Shown: positions 17,518 through 27,151, counted from the first letter of the stretch. The stretch is DNA of 64,000 nucleotides from Helicobacter sp. MIT 11-5569 (GCF_000765695.2 NZ_JRPB02000009.1:1-64000), one strand, 5' to 3'. Translations and numbers: made by a program. The notes: generated by a model from the sequence alone, not told the origin.

Positions 17518-18623
17518 AATTCTTGGATTTAAAAAAGCAATATTTAAGTATCAAAGAAGAAGTGGATAGAGCCATTGCTCAAGTTATTGAAAGTAGTGCT
17601 TTTGTCGGCGGGAGTGAAGTTAGCGCGTTTGAAGAAGAGTTTGGCAAGTTTATAAGTGCTGATGGCAAAGTCAAAGCATTGGGCGTTGCTAATGGCACAG
17701 ACGCGCTTGAAATTGCGATAGAAACATTACATTTACCTAAAGATTCTGTGGTATTAGTGCCTGCAAATACATTTGCCGCAAGCGCAGAAGCAGTTGTGCG
17801 TAATGGACTTAAGGTGCAGTTTGTGGATTGTGGAGAGGATTATTCCTTAGATATTGCGGATTTAAAGGCTAAGATTACACCTGATGTGCGTGCGATTGTG
17901 GTCGTGCATTTGTATGGAATCCCTGCAAATATAGAAGAAATTTTAGCATTGGCAAGAGAGCATCATTTGAAAGTAATTGAGGATTGCGCACAAGCACATG
18001 GAGCGAAATTTAAAGGACAATGCGTAGGAAGTTTTGGCGATATTGCGGCTTTTAGTTTTTATCCGGGTAAAAATTTGGGCGCGTATGGTGATGGAGGGGC
18101 GATTGTAAGTCGGGATTCTGCGTTGCTAAGCCATTGCGAGGAAATCGCTCATCATGGAGGGTTAAAGAAGTATGAACATAATATTGTGGGCAGAAATTCG
18201 CGACTTGATAATCTGCAAGCTGCAATTTTGCGCGTGAAATTGAGGCATCTGGAATCTTGGAATACAAGGCGCAGAGAGGTAGCAAAGCTGTATTTGGAAG
18301 GGTTTAAAGACTCTCAAGACATTGTTTTACCAAAAGTCAAAGAATCTTGCATTTGTGTGTGGCATCTCTTTGTGGTGCGCTGTGAAAATCGTGCCGCTGT
18401 CATAGAAGCATTAAATAAAGCTGGGATTCAAACAGGATTGCATTATCCTATTGCGCTTCCTAATACACCCGCATTTTCTAAAAAGCCTTATGTTGTGGAA
18501 TCCGAGTGTAAAAATGCTTCTTTATGGCAAGATAAGATTCTATCTTTGCCTATGGGAGAACATTTGGAAGATGAGGAAGTTTTGGCAGTGATTAAAGCAG
18601 TCAAGGAAGCAATATGTGGGTAA
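17508..18623 (+). CDS. PLP sugar aminotransferase, second copy (DegT family)
   Basis: 371 aa from ATG 17508, which overlaps the methyltransferase stop by 10 bp; a TTG six codons earlier is less likely. It has 'VANGTDALEIAI', 'VIEDCAQAHGAKF' and the Schiff-base Lys in 'FYPGKNLGAYGDGG'. It would aminate the keto-sugar from a dehydrogenase such as the one at 14596. Followed, with a 10-bp overlap, by the CysC-like kinase. Confidence 0.85.
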   Translation: MAIKFLDLKKQYLSIKEEVDRAIAQVIESSAFVGGSEVSAFEEEFGKFISADGKVKALGVANGTDALEIAIETLHLPKDSVVLVPANTFAASAEAVVRNGLKVQFVDCGEDYSLDIADLKAKITPDVRAIVVVHLYGIPANIEEILALAREHHLKVIEDCAQAHGAKFKGQCVGSFGDIAAFSFYPGKNLGAYGDGGAIVSRDSALLSHCEEIAHHGGLKKYEHNIVGRNSRLDNLQAAILRVKLRHLESWNTRRREVAKLYLEGFKDSQDIVLPKVKESCICVWHLFVVRCENRAAVIEALNKAGIQTGLHYPIALPNTPAFSKKPYVVESECKNASLWQDKILSLPMGEHLEDEEVLAVIKAVKEAICG

Positions 18624-19141
18624 AAAATGGCAATGGGCTTGTGCTATGGCTTTGCGGTCTAGCTGGGAGCGGTAAAAGCACGATTGGAAAAGCATTATAT
18701 GAAGCGATTAAAAATGAGATTCCAAATATTGTGTATTTAGATGGCGATGAATTGCGTGATTTGTTGGGGCATTTTGAATACGATAAACAAGGTAGAATCG
18801 AAGTTGCACTCAAACGCTCAAAATTTGCACATTTTCTAAGCTCACAAGGATTAGTTGTTGTAGTAACAACAATTTCGCTATTTGATGAAATCTACACATA
18901 TAATCGTAAAACTTTGCAGCATTATTTAGAAATTTATGTGGAATGCTCTATGGAGGAATTACAAAGAAGAGATCAAAAAGGTCTTTATAGTGGTGCAATA
19001 GAGGGCAGAATCCAAAATGTCGTAGGTGTGGATATTCCTTATATTAAGCCAAATGCCGATATAATTTTGCAAAATTCCACCCAAAATGGATTAGAACAAA
19101 AAGTGCAGGATATTTTAAATCAAATCAAAGGAAAACAATGA
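18614..19141 (+). CDS. CysC-like kinase, probable CDP-phosphoramidate kinase (Cj1415-like)
   Basis: 175 aa with the P-loop 'CGLAGSGKSTIGKAL', 'YLDGDELRDLLG' and 'SMEELQRRDQKGLY', as in adenylylsulfate kinases. No sulfate-assimilation partner is nearby. Instead, the genes downstream match the C. jejuni phosphoramidate set. There the CysC homologue Cj1415 phosphorylates the ribose 3'-OH of CDP-phosphoramidate (established for C. jejuni). The assignment here rests on gene context. Confidence 0.82.
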   Translation: MWVKNGNGLVLWLCGLAGSGKSTIGKALYEAIKNEIPNIVYLDGDELRDLLGHFEYDKQGRIEVALKRSKFAHFLSSQGLVVVVTTISLFDEIYTYNRKTLQHYLEIYVECSMEELQRRDQKGLYSGAIEGRIQNVVGVDIPYIKPNADIILQNSTQNGLEQKVQDILNQIKGKQ

Positions 19142-19938
19142 AACAAGGTGATTTTACACAAGTGGCGAAGCATTATCACAATCGCCCCGCTTATAGCCCT
19201 ATGCTATTAGAAAAGCTGATTGCTTGTATTAATGATGAGCAAAAAGCGCGTGAAGAGCTACAAATCGTAGAAGTTGGTGCAGGCACAGGGAAGCTTACCA
19301 AAATGCTAAGTGAATTTGGACTACAAGTCCTTGCCGTAGAGCCAAATGACAATATGCGCGAAGAAGGGATTGCCTATACCAAAGGGACAAATATAAAATG
19401 GCAAAAAGGAAGCGGAGAAGAAACAAATGTGTCAAGTGGAATCGCAGATTGGGTGATTATGGCAAGCTCATTCCATTGGACAGACCCTAAGAAATCGTTG
19501 CCTGAATTTGCACGAATCCTAAAAGATTCTAAATCTTCTGATACCTGCGGGGGGGGGGGCAAATATTTTACAGCTATTTGGAATCCTAGAAATCTCCTAG
19601 AAGGTTCTGTATTTTATGAGATTGAACAAGAAATTAAGAATATGGTTCCAAATTTGGCTCGAGTGAGCAGTGGTGCGCAAAATGTCAAAAAATGGGAAGA
19701 AATCCTCGTTTCCACAGGGGATTTTACAGATTGCTTTTTTATGGAATGTGATTATATAGAGATAATGGACAAAGAACGTTATCTTGGAGCTTGGCATTCT
19801 GTAAATGATATACAAGCCCAAGCAGGGGAACAAAGATGGAAAGAGATTTTGGCAATGATAGAATCCAAAATTTCTCACTTGAAAGTGTTGGAGATTCCTT
19901 ATAAAATCCGCGCATGGACAGCGAGAAAGTCTAAATAA
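19138..19938 (+). CDS. Methyltransferase of the phosphoramidate set (Cj1419/Cj1420-like), phase-variable
   Basis: 266-aa class I SAM methyltransferase: 'IVEVGAGTGKLTKML' binds SAM, with 'VLAVEPNDNMREEG' and 'SSFHWTDPKKSLPE' following. It is a paralogue of the gene at 20014. A G11 tract at residues 138-141 is in frame (C-G-G-G-G-K). In C. jejuni this kind of gene is thought to methylate the phosphoramidate oxygen; which of the two paralogues does that is not decided. Confidence 0.8.
   Translation: MKQGDFTQVAKHYHNRPAYSPMLLEKLIACINDEQKAREELQIVEVGAGTGKLTKMLSEFGLQVLAVEPNDNMREEGIAYTKGTNIKWQKGSGEETNVSSGIADWVIMASSFHWTDPKKSLPEFARILKDSKSSDTCGGGGKYFTAIWNPRNLLEGSVFYEIEQEIKNMVPNLARVSSGAQNVKKWEEILVSTGDFTDCFFMECDYIEIMDKERYLGAWHSVNDIQAQAGEQRWKEILAMIESKISHLKVLEIPYKIRAWTARKSK
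19549..19559 (+). repeat. G11 tract (in frame)
   Basis: Eleven G after CTGC, read G-G-G-G. The paralogue at 20014 has 'SNSYFSCMWNHRDL' at the same place, without a tract, so the tract is an insertion in this copy. Confidence 0.9.
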
Positions 19939-20013
19939 TGCGTAAGGAGGAATCTAACAGAATCTAATTCTTCTTTTGTTTGTTTGCATTGGGCTTTTTA
20001 AAAAGGAACAACA

Positions 20014-20796
20014 ATGCAACAGACAAAAGAAAAAATCGTAGAACAAGTTTGGGATTATACAAAACATGCAAAATTTTATAGCTATCGTCCAAATTATGCA
20101 CCAAAAACAATTGATATGCTAGTAACTCTTGCGCAATCTAATGGAGCTAAGAATCTAAAAGTAGCAGATATTGGCGCAGGGACAGGGAATCTAAGTATTA
20201 TGTTGCTAGAGCGCGGTTGTGAAGTGGTGAGTGTCGAGCCAAATGACGCAATGCGTGAGATTGGATTAGAGCGCACTAAGGGACAAAAAATAGAGTGGGT
20301 GCGCGCAACAGGTGTGGATTCTACTTTGCAGAGCGGGAGCTTTGATTGGGTAACTTTTGGTAGTAGTTTTAATGTAATGGATAGGGTAGAGGCTCTTAAA
20401 GAAGCACATAGATTGCTAAAGTCAAATAGTTATTTTTCGTGTATGTGGAATCATCGGGATTTGAAGGATAAGATTCAAGAAGCAGCAGAAAATGCGATTA
20501 TGGAAATCGTGCCAAGCTACACGCGAGGTGTGAGGAGAGAAGACCAAAGACCGATATTAGAAGAGCATAAAGAGTTGTTTGACAATATTATTTATGTGGA
20601 AGAGGATTTTTATTTTCACCAAAGTTTAGAAAACTATTGCAATGCGTGGAGAAGTGTGAAAAATCCTTATTGGGATTTGGAAACTAAAGAGGGGCAAGAG
20701 ATTTTTACTAAAATCACTGCAAAGATGCAAGAATCCTTGCCAAAAGAGTTTGATATTAAATACACGACACGATGTTGGAGTGCTAGAAAGGTTTAA
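20014..20796 (+). CDS. Methyltransferase of the phosphoramidate set, second copy
   Basis: 260-aa class I SAM methyltransferase: 'VADIGAGTGNLSIML', 'VVSVEPNDAMREIG', 'FGSSFNVMDRVEAL'. It shares the overall layout with the preceding gene but has no homopolymer tract. The start is ATG after AAAAAGGAACAAC; the 75-bp gap before it contains the palindrome CTTTTTAAAAAG. It is the last gene before a 124-bp gap that holds a promoter. Confidence 0.8.
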   Translation: MQQTKEKIVEQVWDYTKHAKFYSYRPNYAPKTIDMLVTLAQSNGAKNLKVADIGAGTGNLSIMLLERGCEVVSVEPNDAMREIGLERTKGQKIEWVRATGVDSTLQSGSFDWVTFGSSFNVMDRVEALKEAHRLLKSNSYFSCMWNHRDLKDKIQEAAENAIMEIVPSYTRGVRREDQRPILEEHKELFDNIIYVEEDFYFHQSLENYCNAWRSVKNPYWDLETKEGQEIFTKITAKMQESLPKEFDIKYTTRCWSARKV

Positions 20797-20885
20797 TGTG
20801 ATTCCTTTTGTTAAGCCTTTATTTATTGTGGTGAGAACAAGGAAGATTCTTAGTATTTCTAAAGATTTAAAAAGTGTAAATAGCC

Positions 20886-20891
20886 TATAAT
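20886..20891 (+). promoter_or_regulatory. Promoter -10 box flanked by an inverted repeat
   Basis: TATAAT lies 30 bp before the glutamine kinase start. An exact 9-bp inverted repeat, TTATTGTGG (20823-20831) and CCACAATAA (20897-20905), brackets it. The repeat may be an operator or chance; no clear -35 is seen, as is usual in Campylobacterota. Confidence 0.55.
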
Positions 20892-20920
20892 GCTATCCAC
20901 AATAATCAAAAAGGCAAGGA

Positions 20921-23251
20921 ATGCAAAAGCTACAATTCATCTCTAAAGCGCAAAACCTTTTGCAATTAAAAAATCTAAAAAATGCAAAGGTTTTGCCATT
21001 AGTTATTACAAGTCTAAAAGAGTTGCAAGCAGATGAAAATAAAGTTTTAGAATCTATTGCTAAACTTGCTAAAAATAGTGCTGAAACGCGTTTAATTATT
21101 CGTAGCTCTTCTAAAAGTGAAGATAGTGTAGAATCCTCTAATGCTGGAGCATTTTTAAGTATCGCAAATGTTGCTTTAGAAGATAGGGAGAATCTCAAAA
21201 CAAGTCTAATAAAAGTCGGTGAATCTATGCCAAGTATTGATGATGAGATTCTAATCCAGCCAATGTTGGCAAATATTAAAATATGTGGCGTAGCGACAAG
21301 TGCAGATAAAGATACTCTTGCGCCTTATTATTGCATTGAATACGACAAAAGCGGTTCTAATAGTGCAATTACTGATGGAAGTGCTAGGGGATTAAGCTTT
21401 TTTACGCATAAAGACGCGGAATTACCAAGTGATTTAGAGCTTCAATCTATCCTAAAAATGCTCAAAGAATTAGAAGTCTTATTTGATTGCCCTTTTTTAG
21501 ATGTGGAGTTTGCATTTGATGATAAGGATTTGTATTGTTTGCAAGTGCGTCCTTTGGTCATAAAAGCAAAATTAAACCTTTATGAATCTTTGCCGCTAGG
21601 TGTTTTGGAACGCCTGCAAAAACGTTATGTTTCTTTGCAGAAGCAAACTCCCGATATTTATGGAAAACGCGCTATTTTTGGTGTAATGCCTGATTGGAAT
21701 CCCGCAGAGATTCTAGGTTTGAAGCCAAAGCGATTAGCACTAAGTTTGTATAAAGAAATCATTACAGATAGTATTTGGGCATATCAAAGGGATAATTATG
21801 GGTATTTAGCCTTGCGCTCACACCCTTTAATGTATTCTTTTTTGGGGATTCCCTATATTGATGTGCGTTTGTCGTTTAACTCTTTTATCCCTAAGGCATT
21901 AAACAAAAAAATTGCTTCTAAGCTTGTGGATTATTATTTGGATACATTGGAAGCAAATCCGCAATTTCACGATAAGATAGAGTTTAATATCGTCTTTTCT
22001 TGCTATGATTTGAATCTTCCTAATAAACTTAAAAAATTGCTTGATAAAGGTTTTAATGAAAATGAAATCAAGCGGTTAGAATTTGCTTTGCTAGAATTGA
22101 CAAATTCTATTATTAATCCTAAAAAAGGCTTATATTTAAAAGATTTAAAAAAGATTCAAAAACTTCAAAAAATCTATCAAGAATTAGAGGATTCTAATTT
22201 ACCCGCTTTGGATAAAATTTATTGGTTGTTAGAATCGTGTAAGAGATATGGAACTTTGCCTTTTGCAGGGATTGCAAGGGCTGGATTTGTCGCGGTGAGT
22301 TTGTTGAATTCTCTTGTGGAAATTGGATTTTTTACGCCCAAAGATAAACAAGATTTTCTAAACTCTTTAAGCACAGTGAGTAAAAATTTAAGCTTAAAAG
22401 TTGCAAATTTGGACACTAAAACAAAGCAAGAGTTTTTAGTAGAATTTGGACATTTGCGTCCTAGCACTTATAATCTCCTAAGCCCGCGTTATGATGAAAG
22501 TTTTGAGAGTTACTTTGATTTGGATTCCAAACAAAATTTAGGCTTAGAGGAATCCCATTTTGCTTTAACCAAAGAAAAGTTAGAATCTTTAGATGTGCTA
22601 TTAAGTGAGCATGGATTAAAGATTAGTGCGCAAGAATTTTTGGAATTTTTGAAAAAAGCCATTGAGGGAAGAGAATATGCGAAATTTGAATTTAGCAAGT
22701 TGCTTTCTCGTGCGCTTGTGTTAATTGGAGAAATTGGGGAGTATTATGGAATCCCAAAAGAAGAAATGGTGCATTTGGATATTTCAAATATTTTGAATCT
22801 TTATGCGTCTTTGTATTCTAAAAACCCAAAAGAACGTTTTTTGGAGGAAATTAAACGACACAAAGAAGAATATGCTCTAACCTTAGCACTTAAACTTCCT
22901 ATGTTGATTATTAATAAAGAGCAAATTATTAGTTTCTTTGAACAAGAAATTGTGCCAAATTTTATCACGCAAAAATCTGTAAGTGCTGTCGTAGCGCAGA
23001 CTTGCGAGAGTGAATTGGAGGGTAAAATCGTCCTTATTAAATCCGCTGACCCGGGATTTGATTATCTTTTTACCAAAAAAATCGCAGGTTTAATTACTTG
23101 CTATGGTGGAGCAAATTCTCATATGGCGATTCGGGCAAGTGAGCTTGGATTGCCCGCTGCGATTGGTGTAGGAGAAGAAGCCTTTGAGAAATACATCAAT
23201 TCTAAACGCATTAAGTTAGATTGTGAAAGTGGGCAGATTATAGTTTTATGA
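20921..23251 (+). CDS. PEP-synthase-like L-glutamine kinase (Cj1418-like)
   Basis: 776 aa. The N-terminal ATP-grasp part includes '[20 protein letters not shown]' and '[20 protein letters not shown]'. The C-terminal swivelling phosphohistidine domain has '[20 protein letters not shown]', with its His. There is no PEP/pyruvate-binding TIM barrel as in true PEP synthase. In C. jejuni the homologue phosphorylates the amide of L-glutamine, the first step to phosphoramidate. It overlaps the next gene by 4 bp. Confidence 0.83.
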   Translation: MQKLQFISKAQNLLQLKNLKNAKVLPLVITSLKELQADENKVLESIAKLAKNSAETRLIIRSSSKSEDSVESSNAGAFLSIANVALEDRENLKTSLIKVGESMPSIDDEILIQPMLANIKICGVATSADKDTLAPYYCIEYDKSGSNSAITDGSARGLSFFTHKDAELPSDLELQSILKMLKELEVLFDCPFLDVEFAFDDKDLYCLQVRPLVIKAKLNLYESLPLGVLERLQKRYVSLQKQTPDIYGKRAIFGVMPDWNPAEILGLKPKRLALSLYKEIITDSIWAYQRDNYGYLALRSHPLMYSFLGIPYIDVRLSFNSFIPKALNKKIASKLVDYYLDTLEANPQFHDKIEFNIVFSCYDLNLPNKLKKLLDKGFNENEIKRLEFALLELTNSIINPKKGLYLKDLKKIQKLQKIYQELEDSNLPALDKIYWLLESCKRYGTLPFAGIARAGFVAVSLLNSLVEIGFFTPKDKQDFLNSLSTVSKNLSLKVANLDTKTKQEFLVEFGHLRPSTYNLLSPRYDESFESYFDLDSKQNLGLEESHFALTKEKLESLDVLLSEHGLKISAQEFLEFLKKAIEGREYAKFEFSKLLSRALVLIGEIGEYYGIPKEEMVHLDISNILNLYASLYSKNPKERFLEEIKRHKEEYALTLALKLPMLIINKEQIISFFEQEIVPNFITQKSVSAVVAQTCESELEGKIVLIKSADPGFDYLFTKKIAGLITCYGGANSHMAIRASELGLPAAIGVGEEAFEKYINSKRIKLDCESGQIIVL

Positions 23252-23889
23252 AGTTTATTGCAATTTCCCAACGCATTATAGAAAACGATAGTTATGTTGA
23301 GATTAGGGAGGCTTTAAGCTGTGAATGGGGCGAGTTTTTTCAAACGCATTTATGCGGGTTTTTGCCATTGCCTTTAAGCTATGCGATTCCTTTTGCAACT
23401 TATGCTAAAGCTTTGGGAGAATCATTAGCTGGAGTGATTTTAAGCGGTGGCAATGATTTATCCTCGCTTAGCCCCAATCCTAATAATCTTAATTCTATCT
23501 CTAAAATGCGTGATGATTATGAGGGCGAAATCATTGCACATTGTATGCAAGAATCTATGCCTTTGCTTGGAATCTGTCGTGGCACACAAAGAATCGCAGA
23601 GTATTTTGGCTCGGCTTTAGAGCTTTTAAGTGGGCATGTTGGCAATCATCAAGTTATGGATTCTAAAAATCAAAGCTTTATTGTTAATTCTTTTCATCGT
23701 TATGGAATCACCGCGCTAGGGGATTCTTTGCAATGTTTAACAAAGGCTCAAGATGAAAGTATAGAGGCTTTTAGCCATAAGCTTAAGCCAATTTTTGGGC
23801 TAATGTGGCATATTGAACGTGCAAATGGTATGGAAAATGATGCAATTTTTCAAGAATGGTTTAAGATGGTAAAGGCAAACAAGGTTTAA
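23248..23889 (+). CDS. Class I glutamine amidotransferase-like hydrolase (Cj1417-like)
   Basis: 213 aa, gamma-glutamyl-hydrolase fold. The nucleophile is Cys in '[16 protein letters not shown]', preceded by '[12 protein letters not shown]'. The His-Glu pair is in 'MWHIERANG'. In the phosphoramidate pathway Cj1417 cleaves CDP-L-glutamine to CDP-phosphoramidate and glutamate (established in C. jejuni). The ATG overlaps the kinase stop. Confidence 0.83.
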   Translation: MKFIAISQRIIENDSYVEIREALSCEWGEFFQTHLCGFLPLPLSYAIPFATYAKALGESLAGVILSGGNDLSSLSPNPNNLNSISKMRDDYEGEIIAHCMQESMPLLGICRGTQRIAEYFGSALELLSGHVGNHQVMDSKNQSFIVNSFHRYGITALGDSLQCLTKAQDESIEAFSHKLKPIFGLMWHIERANGMENDAIFQEWFKMVKANKV

Positions 23890-23901
23890 TAAGGAGAGAG
23901 T

Positions 23902-24378
23902 ATGAAGATTTTGTATGCGCCAAGTAGTCGGTGCTTTAGTGATGATTTGCATAGAAATGTAGCTTGTGGATTTGATAGTTTTGTATTAGAATCTTTAGTG
24001 GGGTTAGAAAATGCAGAAGTGGTTTATTTGCCACATTCTAAGAGTGATAAAAAGATTGTAGAATCCATTTTGAATATTTTTGGAGATTTGGTAAAAAGCG
24101 CTAAAGTTGCTCCAAAAACTATTGATGTTGTGGTAAGTGATATGTCCTCTTTGGTGTTTAAATACGTGCTTTGGACGCAGAATCCCGGCTTGTTGTGCTT
24201 ATTTGGATTCCATAGCATTTCTTATCCTGAGAATGATAAATATTTCACACTTTTAGAAAATTGCGCAATTCCTGTCCATTCTTGCAAAGAATTAAAAGAA
24301 TCTTTAAGAAATTATCAAACAATAAAAGCCCTAAAAGCCCCAAAAATAAAAGAAATATTAGAAGGGGTTGCCCTATGA
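23902..24378 (+). CDS. Glycerophosphotransferase-like C-terminal half, stand-alone
   Basis: 158 aa. 'ILYAPSSRCFSDD' and 'VVVSDMSSLVFKYV' align with 'ITYAPSLRYCSND' and 'LLLSDVSTTAFTYS' of the following gene. It therefore looks like the C-terminal catalytic half of a CDP-glycerol glycerophosphotransferase-like protein without the N-terminal half. It has its own AAGGAG site and may be a truncated paralogue or a small partner subunit. It could act as part of the phosphoramidate transfer step (speculative). Confidence 0.55.
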   Translation: MKILYAPSSRCFSDDLHRNVACGFDSFVLESLVGLENAEVVYLPHSKSDKKIVESILNIFGDLVKSAKVAPKTIDVVVSDMSSLVFKYVLWTQNPGLLCLFGFHSISYPENDKYFTLLENCAIPVHSCKELKESLRNYQTIKALKAPKIKEILEGVAL

Positions 24379-25479
24379 ATATAGAATCGCAAATCGAACA
24401 ATTTGTGCAAATGAGCAAAGCAAAGATAGAATCGCATTTAAGCAAAAGTCGTAAGAATATCCTTGTCATTTCCTATTATCCCACTTATCGCAAACATTAT
24501 GGAAATCTAATTAGCAAACTTAAGGAAAAATACAATGTTATTACTATTGTTGAGCGGGAGTTAAATGATGATTTTGAAAGGAGCGGACATGCAAATGTGC
24601 TGTTTCCTTGGCGCATTATAGAGCAAGGGAAGTCGTATTATTTAAATACCGAAATTAGTGGGATTGATTTAATCTTGAGTGCAGACCAAGTCGGCTATGA
24701 GAATGGGAGGATTGATAGAGAATTTTTAAGCAAAACTGCCTCACGAGTGTATTTTCCTCATAGCTTGATAGAGCAAACAGGTGCGGTGGCAGTTGTAGAT
24801 TATATCCTAGTGCCTTCAACGATTGCTCTTAAAGCTTTCAAAGCTGCTTTGTCCAACACTAAAGTTAAATGGCTATCCAAAACTAGATGTTGCAATCTCT
24901 CACTACAAATACAATCCAAGCAATACAATAACTTATGCACCTAGTTTGCGTTATTGTAGCAATGATAATATGAATTTGAATCTTTTTGCGGGATTTGAAA
25001 ATAGTTTGATTGAGTGGTTATTGGAGAATACAACTTATAATATTTCTTTTCGCGCACATCCTATGAACTTTCAAAACAATCATACATTTTATCAACTTAT
25101 CAAATCCAAATGGGCAAATGAATCGCGCGTGAGATTTGATGAAAAAATGGGAAATGATTTTTGCAATTTTAGTGATTTGTTGTTAAGTGATGTTTCTACG
25201 ACAGCATTTACTTATTCTTTTAGCACTTTGCGTCCTAGTGTGTTGTTCGCACCTTTGCAATTCCAATCTCCTATGGCTAGGTATTTTCCAAGCATTACTG
25301 CGGGGGGGGGGGGGATTTGTCGCTGCCTAAAGGAGCTTAAAATGGTATTTGATAACTTAAACTTAAAACAAGATTATAAAAGAATTATGGAATTTAGGGA
25401 TAGTGTAGTCTATAATGTCGGACATTCAGAAGAGGTTATTATAAGGCAGATTGATGCAATTTTAAAAGGAAAAATATGA
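24375..25479 (+). pseudogene. Glycerophosphotransferase-like gene, frameshifted near 24870, with G13 tract
   Basis: ATG 24375 overlaps the previous TGA. The N-terminal half ('VISYYPTYRKHYGNLIS') continues to 'ALSNTKVK' at about 24864. The sense then moves by one base to 'LNGYPKLDVAISHYKYN' and runs to 25479. The shift lies near AAAGTTAAATGGC, where there is no long repeat, so it is either a fixed mutation or a sequence error. The G13 tract keeps the C-terminal half open (A-G-G-G-G-I). It may be a transferase for phosphoramidate or glycerol phosphate (inference from family and context). Confidence 0.7.
25302..25314 (+). repeat. G13 tract in the glycerophosphotransferase-like gene
   Basis: Thirteen G after CTGC, followed by ATTTGTCGC. 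Twelve G would end the frame after F-V-A-A; thirteen keep the remaining ~55 codons open. Confidence 0.85.
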
Positions 25480-26249
25480 AAGCAATCATTTTAGCGGCGG
25501 GATTTGGCTCAAGGCTTATGCCATTAACTCAAAACAATCCCAAATGTATGGTGGAATATAAAGGCAGAAAGCTTATTGATTATGAGATTAGTGCATTAAA
25601 AGAAGCTGGGATTAGCGAAATTGCAGTTGTTGGAGGATATTTGTTTGAAGTTTTAAAGCAATATGTAGAATCGCAATTTAAGATAAAAAAAATTTATCAA
25701 AATACTAATTTTGATAAAACAAATATGGTGCAAACGCTTTTTTGTGCAAGGGGTTTTTTAGAATCTTGTGTGCGAGAAAAGCAGGATTTAGTAATTTCTT
25801 ATGCGGATATTGTTTATGGAGCAGAAACTGCGCGCACATTGGTGGAATCACAAGCTCCTTTGGCGATTGTTGTGGATAAAGATTGGCGTAGTTTGTGGGA
25901 GAAGAGATTTGAGAATCCGCTTGATGATGCCGAAACACTAAAGATTCAAGAAGGCAAAATAAAAGAGCTTGGCAAGAAGCCTAAAAGTTATGAGGAAATA
26001 GAGGGGCAATATATCGGACTTTTCAAGTTTAGCTATGAGTTTTTGCCCAAAGTTTTAGAATTTTATGATAGATTAGATAGAAATGCCCTTTATGATGGCA
26101 AGGATTTTAATAATATGTATATGACAAGCTTTTTGCAAGGTTTGATTGATGAGTTTGATAATGCTAAAGCAGTGGAGATTAAAGGCGGATGGTGTGAGAT
26201 TGATTTTAAAAGTGATTTGGAGATAGAAATTGCAAAATTTACTTTATAA
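25476..26249 (+). CDS. Cytidylyltransferase (Cj1416-like CTP:phosphoglutamine)
   Basis: 257-aa nucleotidyltransferase: 'IILAAGFGSRLMPLTQNNPKC' nucleotide signature, 'DLVISYADIVYG' metal-binding Asp region, and a LicC-like overall plan. In C. jejuni Cj1416 makes CDP-L-glutamine from CTP and L-glutamine phosphate. LicC-type choline-phosphate activation is the alternative, but no choline kinase is present and the other three phosphoramidate enzymes are. The ATG overlaps the previous stop. Confidence 0.83.
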   Translation: MKAIILAAGFGSRLMPLTQNNPKCMVEYKGRKLIDYEISALKEAGISEIAVVGGYLFEVLKQYVESQFKIKKIYQNTNFDKTNMVQTLFCARGFLESCVREKQDLVISYADIVYGAETARTLVESQAPLAIVVDKDWRSLWEKRFENPLDDAETLKIQEGKIKELGKKPKSYEEIEGQYIGLFKFSYEFLPKVLEFYDRLDRNALYDGKDFNNMYMTSFLQGLIDEFDNAKAVEIKGGWCEIDFKSDLEIEIAKFTL

Positions 26250-27087
26250 AACCGCTTTGATTGCGTTAGAGGCTGGGGAAGTTGTTTTAAAATATTATGG
26301 TTTAGAAGATTTTGATTTAAAAGAGGATTCTTCCCCAATTACAAAGGCGGATTTGGAATCTAATGCGCGAATTTTAAAAGAATTGCGAGCAAACTCTCCT
26401 TATCAAATTTGTTCTGAAGAGGCGATATTAGAATATGAAGAGCGCAAGGATTTAGATTATTATTGGCTTATTGACCCTCTTGATGGCACAAAAGATTTTT
26501 TGGCGCAAAATGGTGGCTGGACGATTAATATCGCATTAATCCATAAAAACCGCCCGATTCTAGGTGTTGTCTATGCACCTGCATTTTATCAGCTTTATAT
26601 TGCGCTTAAGGGCTTTGGCAGTTTTACTTATGCAGTGGAAAATTTCAAAAAGGCATTGGAATCTAAAAGCATTAATGCAAAGTGGCTAGAAGCAAATAAG
26701 CAAAAATTAAGTGGGGAGAGAATCGCAACAGAGGAGCAAATTATCGCTTGTGATTCACTATTTCATAGCACAAAAGAAACGCAAGAGTTTCTGCAAAAAT
26801 ACAATTTAAAAGTGCAAAAATATGGCTCATCGCTTAAAGTTTGTGCGCTTGCAGAGGGCAAAGCAGACCTTTATCCGCGCTTTAATGGCACAAGCGAATG
26901 GGATATGGCAGCTTGTGAGATTGTGCTAGAAGAAGCGGGCGGAGTGATTCTTGATTGTGTTACTAAAAAGCCTTTGGCATACAACAAACCAAGAGTTAGA
27001 AATAATCATTTTATCGCTTTTGCAAAAAGTCAAGTGGGAGGAGAAATTTATAAGGATTTTCTTTTGATGAATATGTCTCTATCTTAA
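26230..27087 (+). CDS. cysQ: CysQ-like 3'-phosphonucleotide phosphatase
   Basis: 285-aa inositol-monophosphatase-fold enzyme: 'SSPITKADLESNARI', 'SEEA', the metal motif 'WLIDPLDGTKDF' and 'GTSEWDMAACEIVLEEAGG'. The start is TTG 26230, inside the cytidylyltransferase gene (20-bp overlap). CysQ normally hydrolyses 3'-phosphoadenosine 5'-phosphate. Here the CysC-like kinase should yield a 3'-phosphorylated cytidine carrier, so CysQ may remove that phosphate after transfer (inference). Confidence 0.85.
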   Translation: MQNLLYKTALIALEAGEVVLKYYGLEDFDLKEDSSPITKADLESNARILKELRANSPYQICSEEAILEYEERKDLDYYWLIDPLDGTKDFLAQNGGWTINIALIHKNRPILGVVYAPAFYQLYIALKGFGSFTYAVENFKKALESKSINAKWLEANKQKLSGERIATEEQIIACDSLFHSTKETQEFLQKYNLKVQKYGSSLKVCALAEGKADLYPRFNGTSEWDMAACEIVLEEAGGVILDCVTKKPLAYNKPRVRNNHFIAFAKSQVGGEIYKDFLLMNMSLS

Positions 27088-27094
27088 AATATTA

Positions 27095-27114
27095 TTTTGG
27101 AATCATTATTGCTT
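27095..27114 (+). promoter_or_regulatory. Sigma-54 (RpoN) type promoter
   Basis: TTTTGG at 27095-27100 and GCTT at 27111-27114 give the exact GG-N10-GC spacing of -24/-12 elements, in the T-rich form seen for flagellar RpoN promoters of Campylobacterota. It lies 38 bp before the first gene of the operon 27152-28663, which has AAAGGAG as ribosome-binding site. Confidence 0.65.
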
Positions 27115-27151
27115 ATAGAAAAGTGTGAATAAAATTTAAAAGGAGCAAGAT

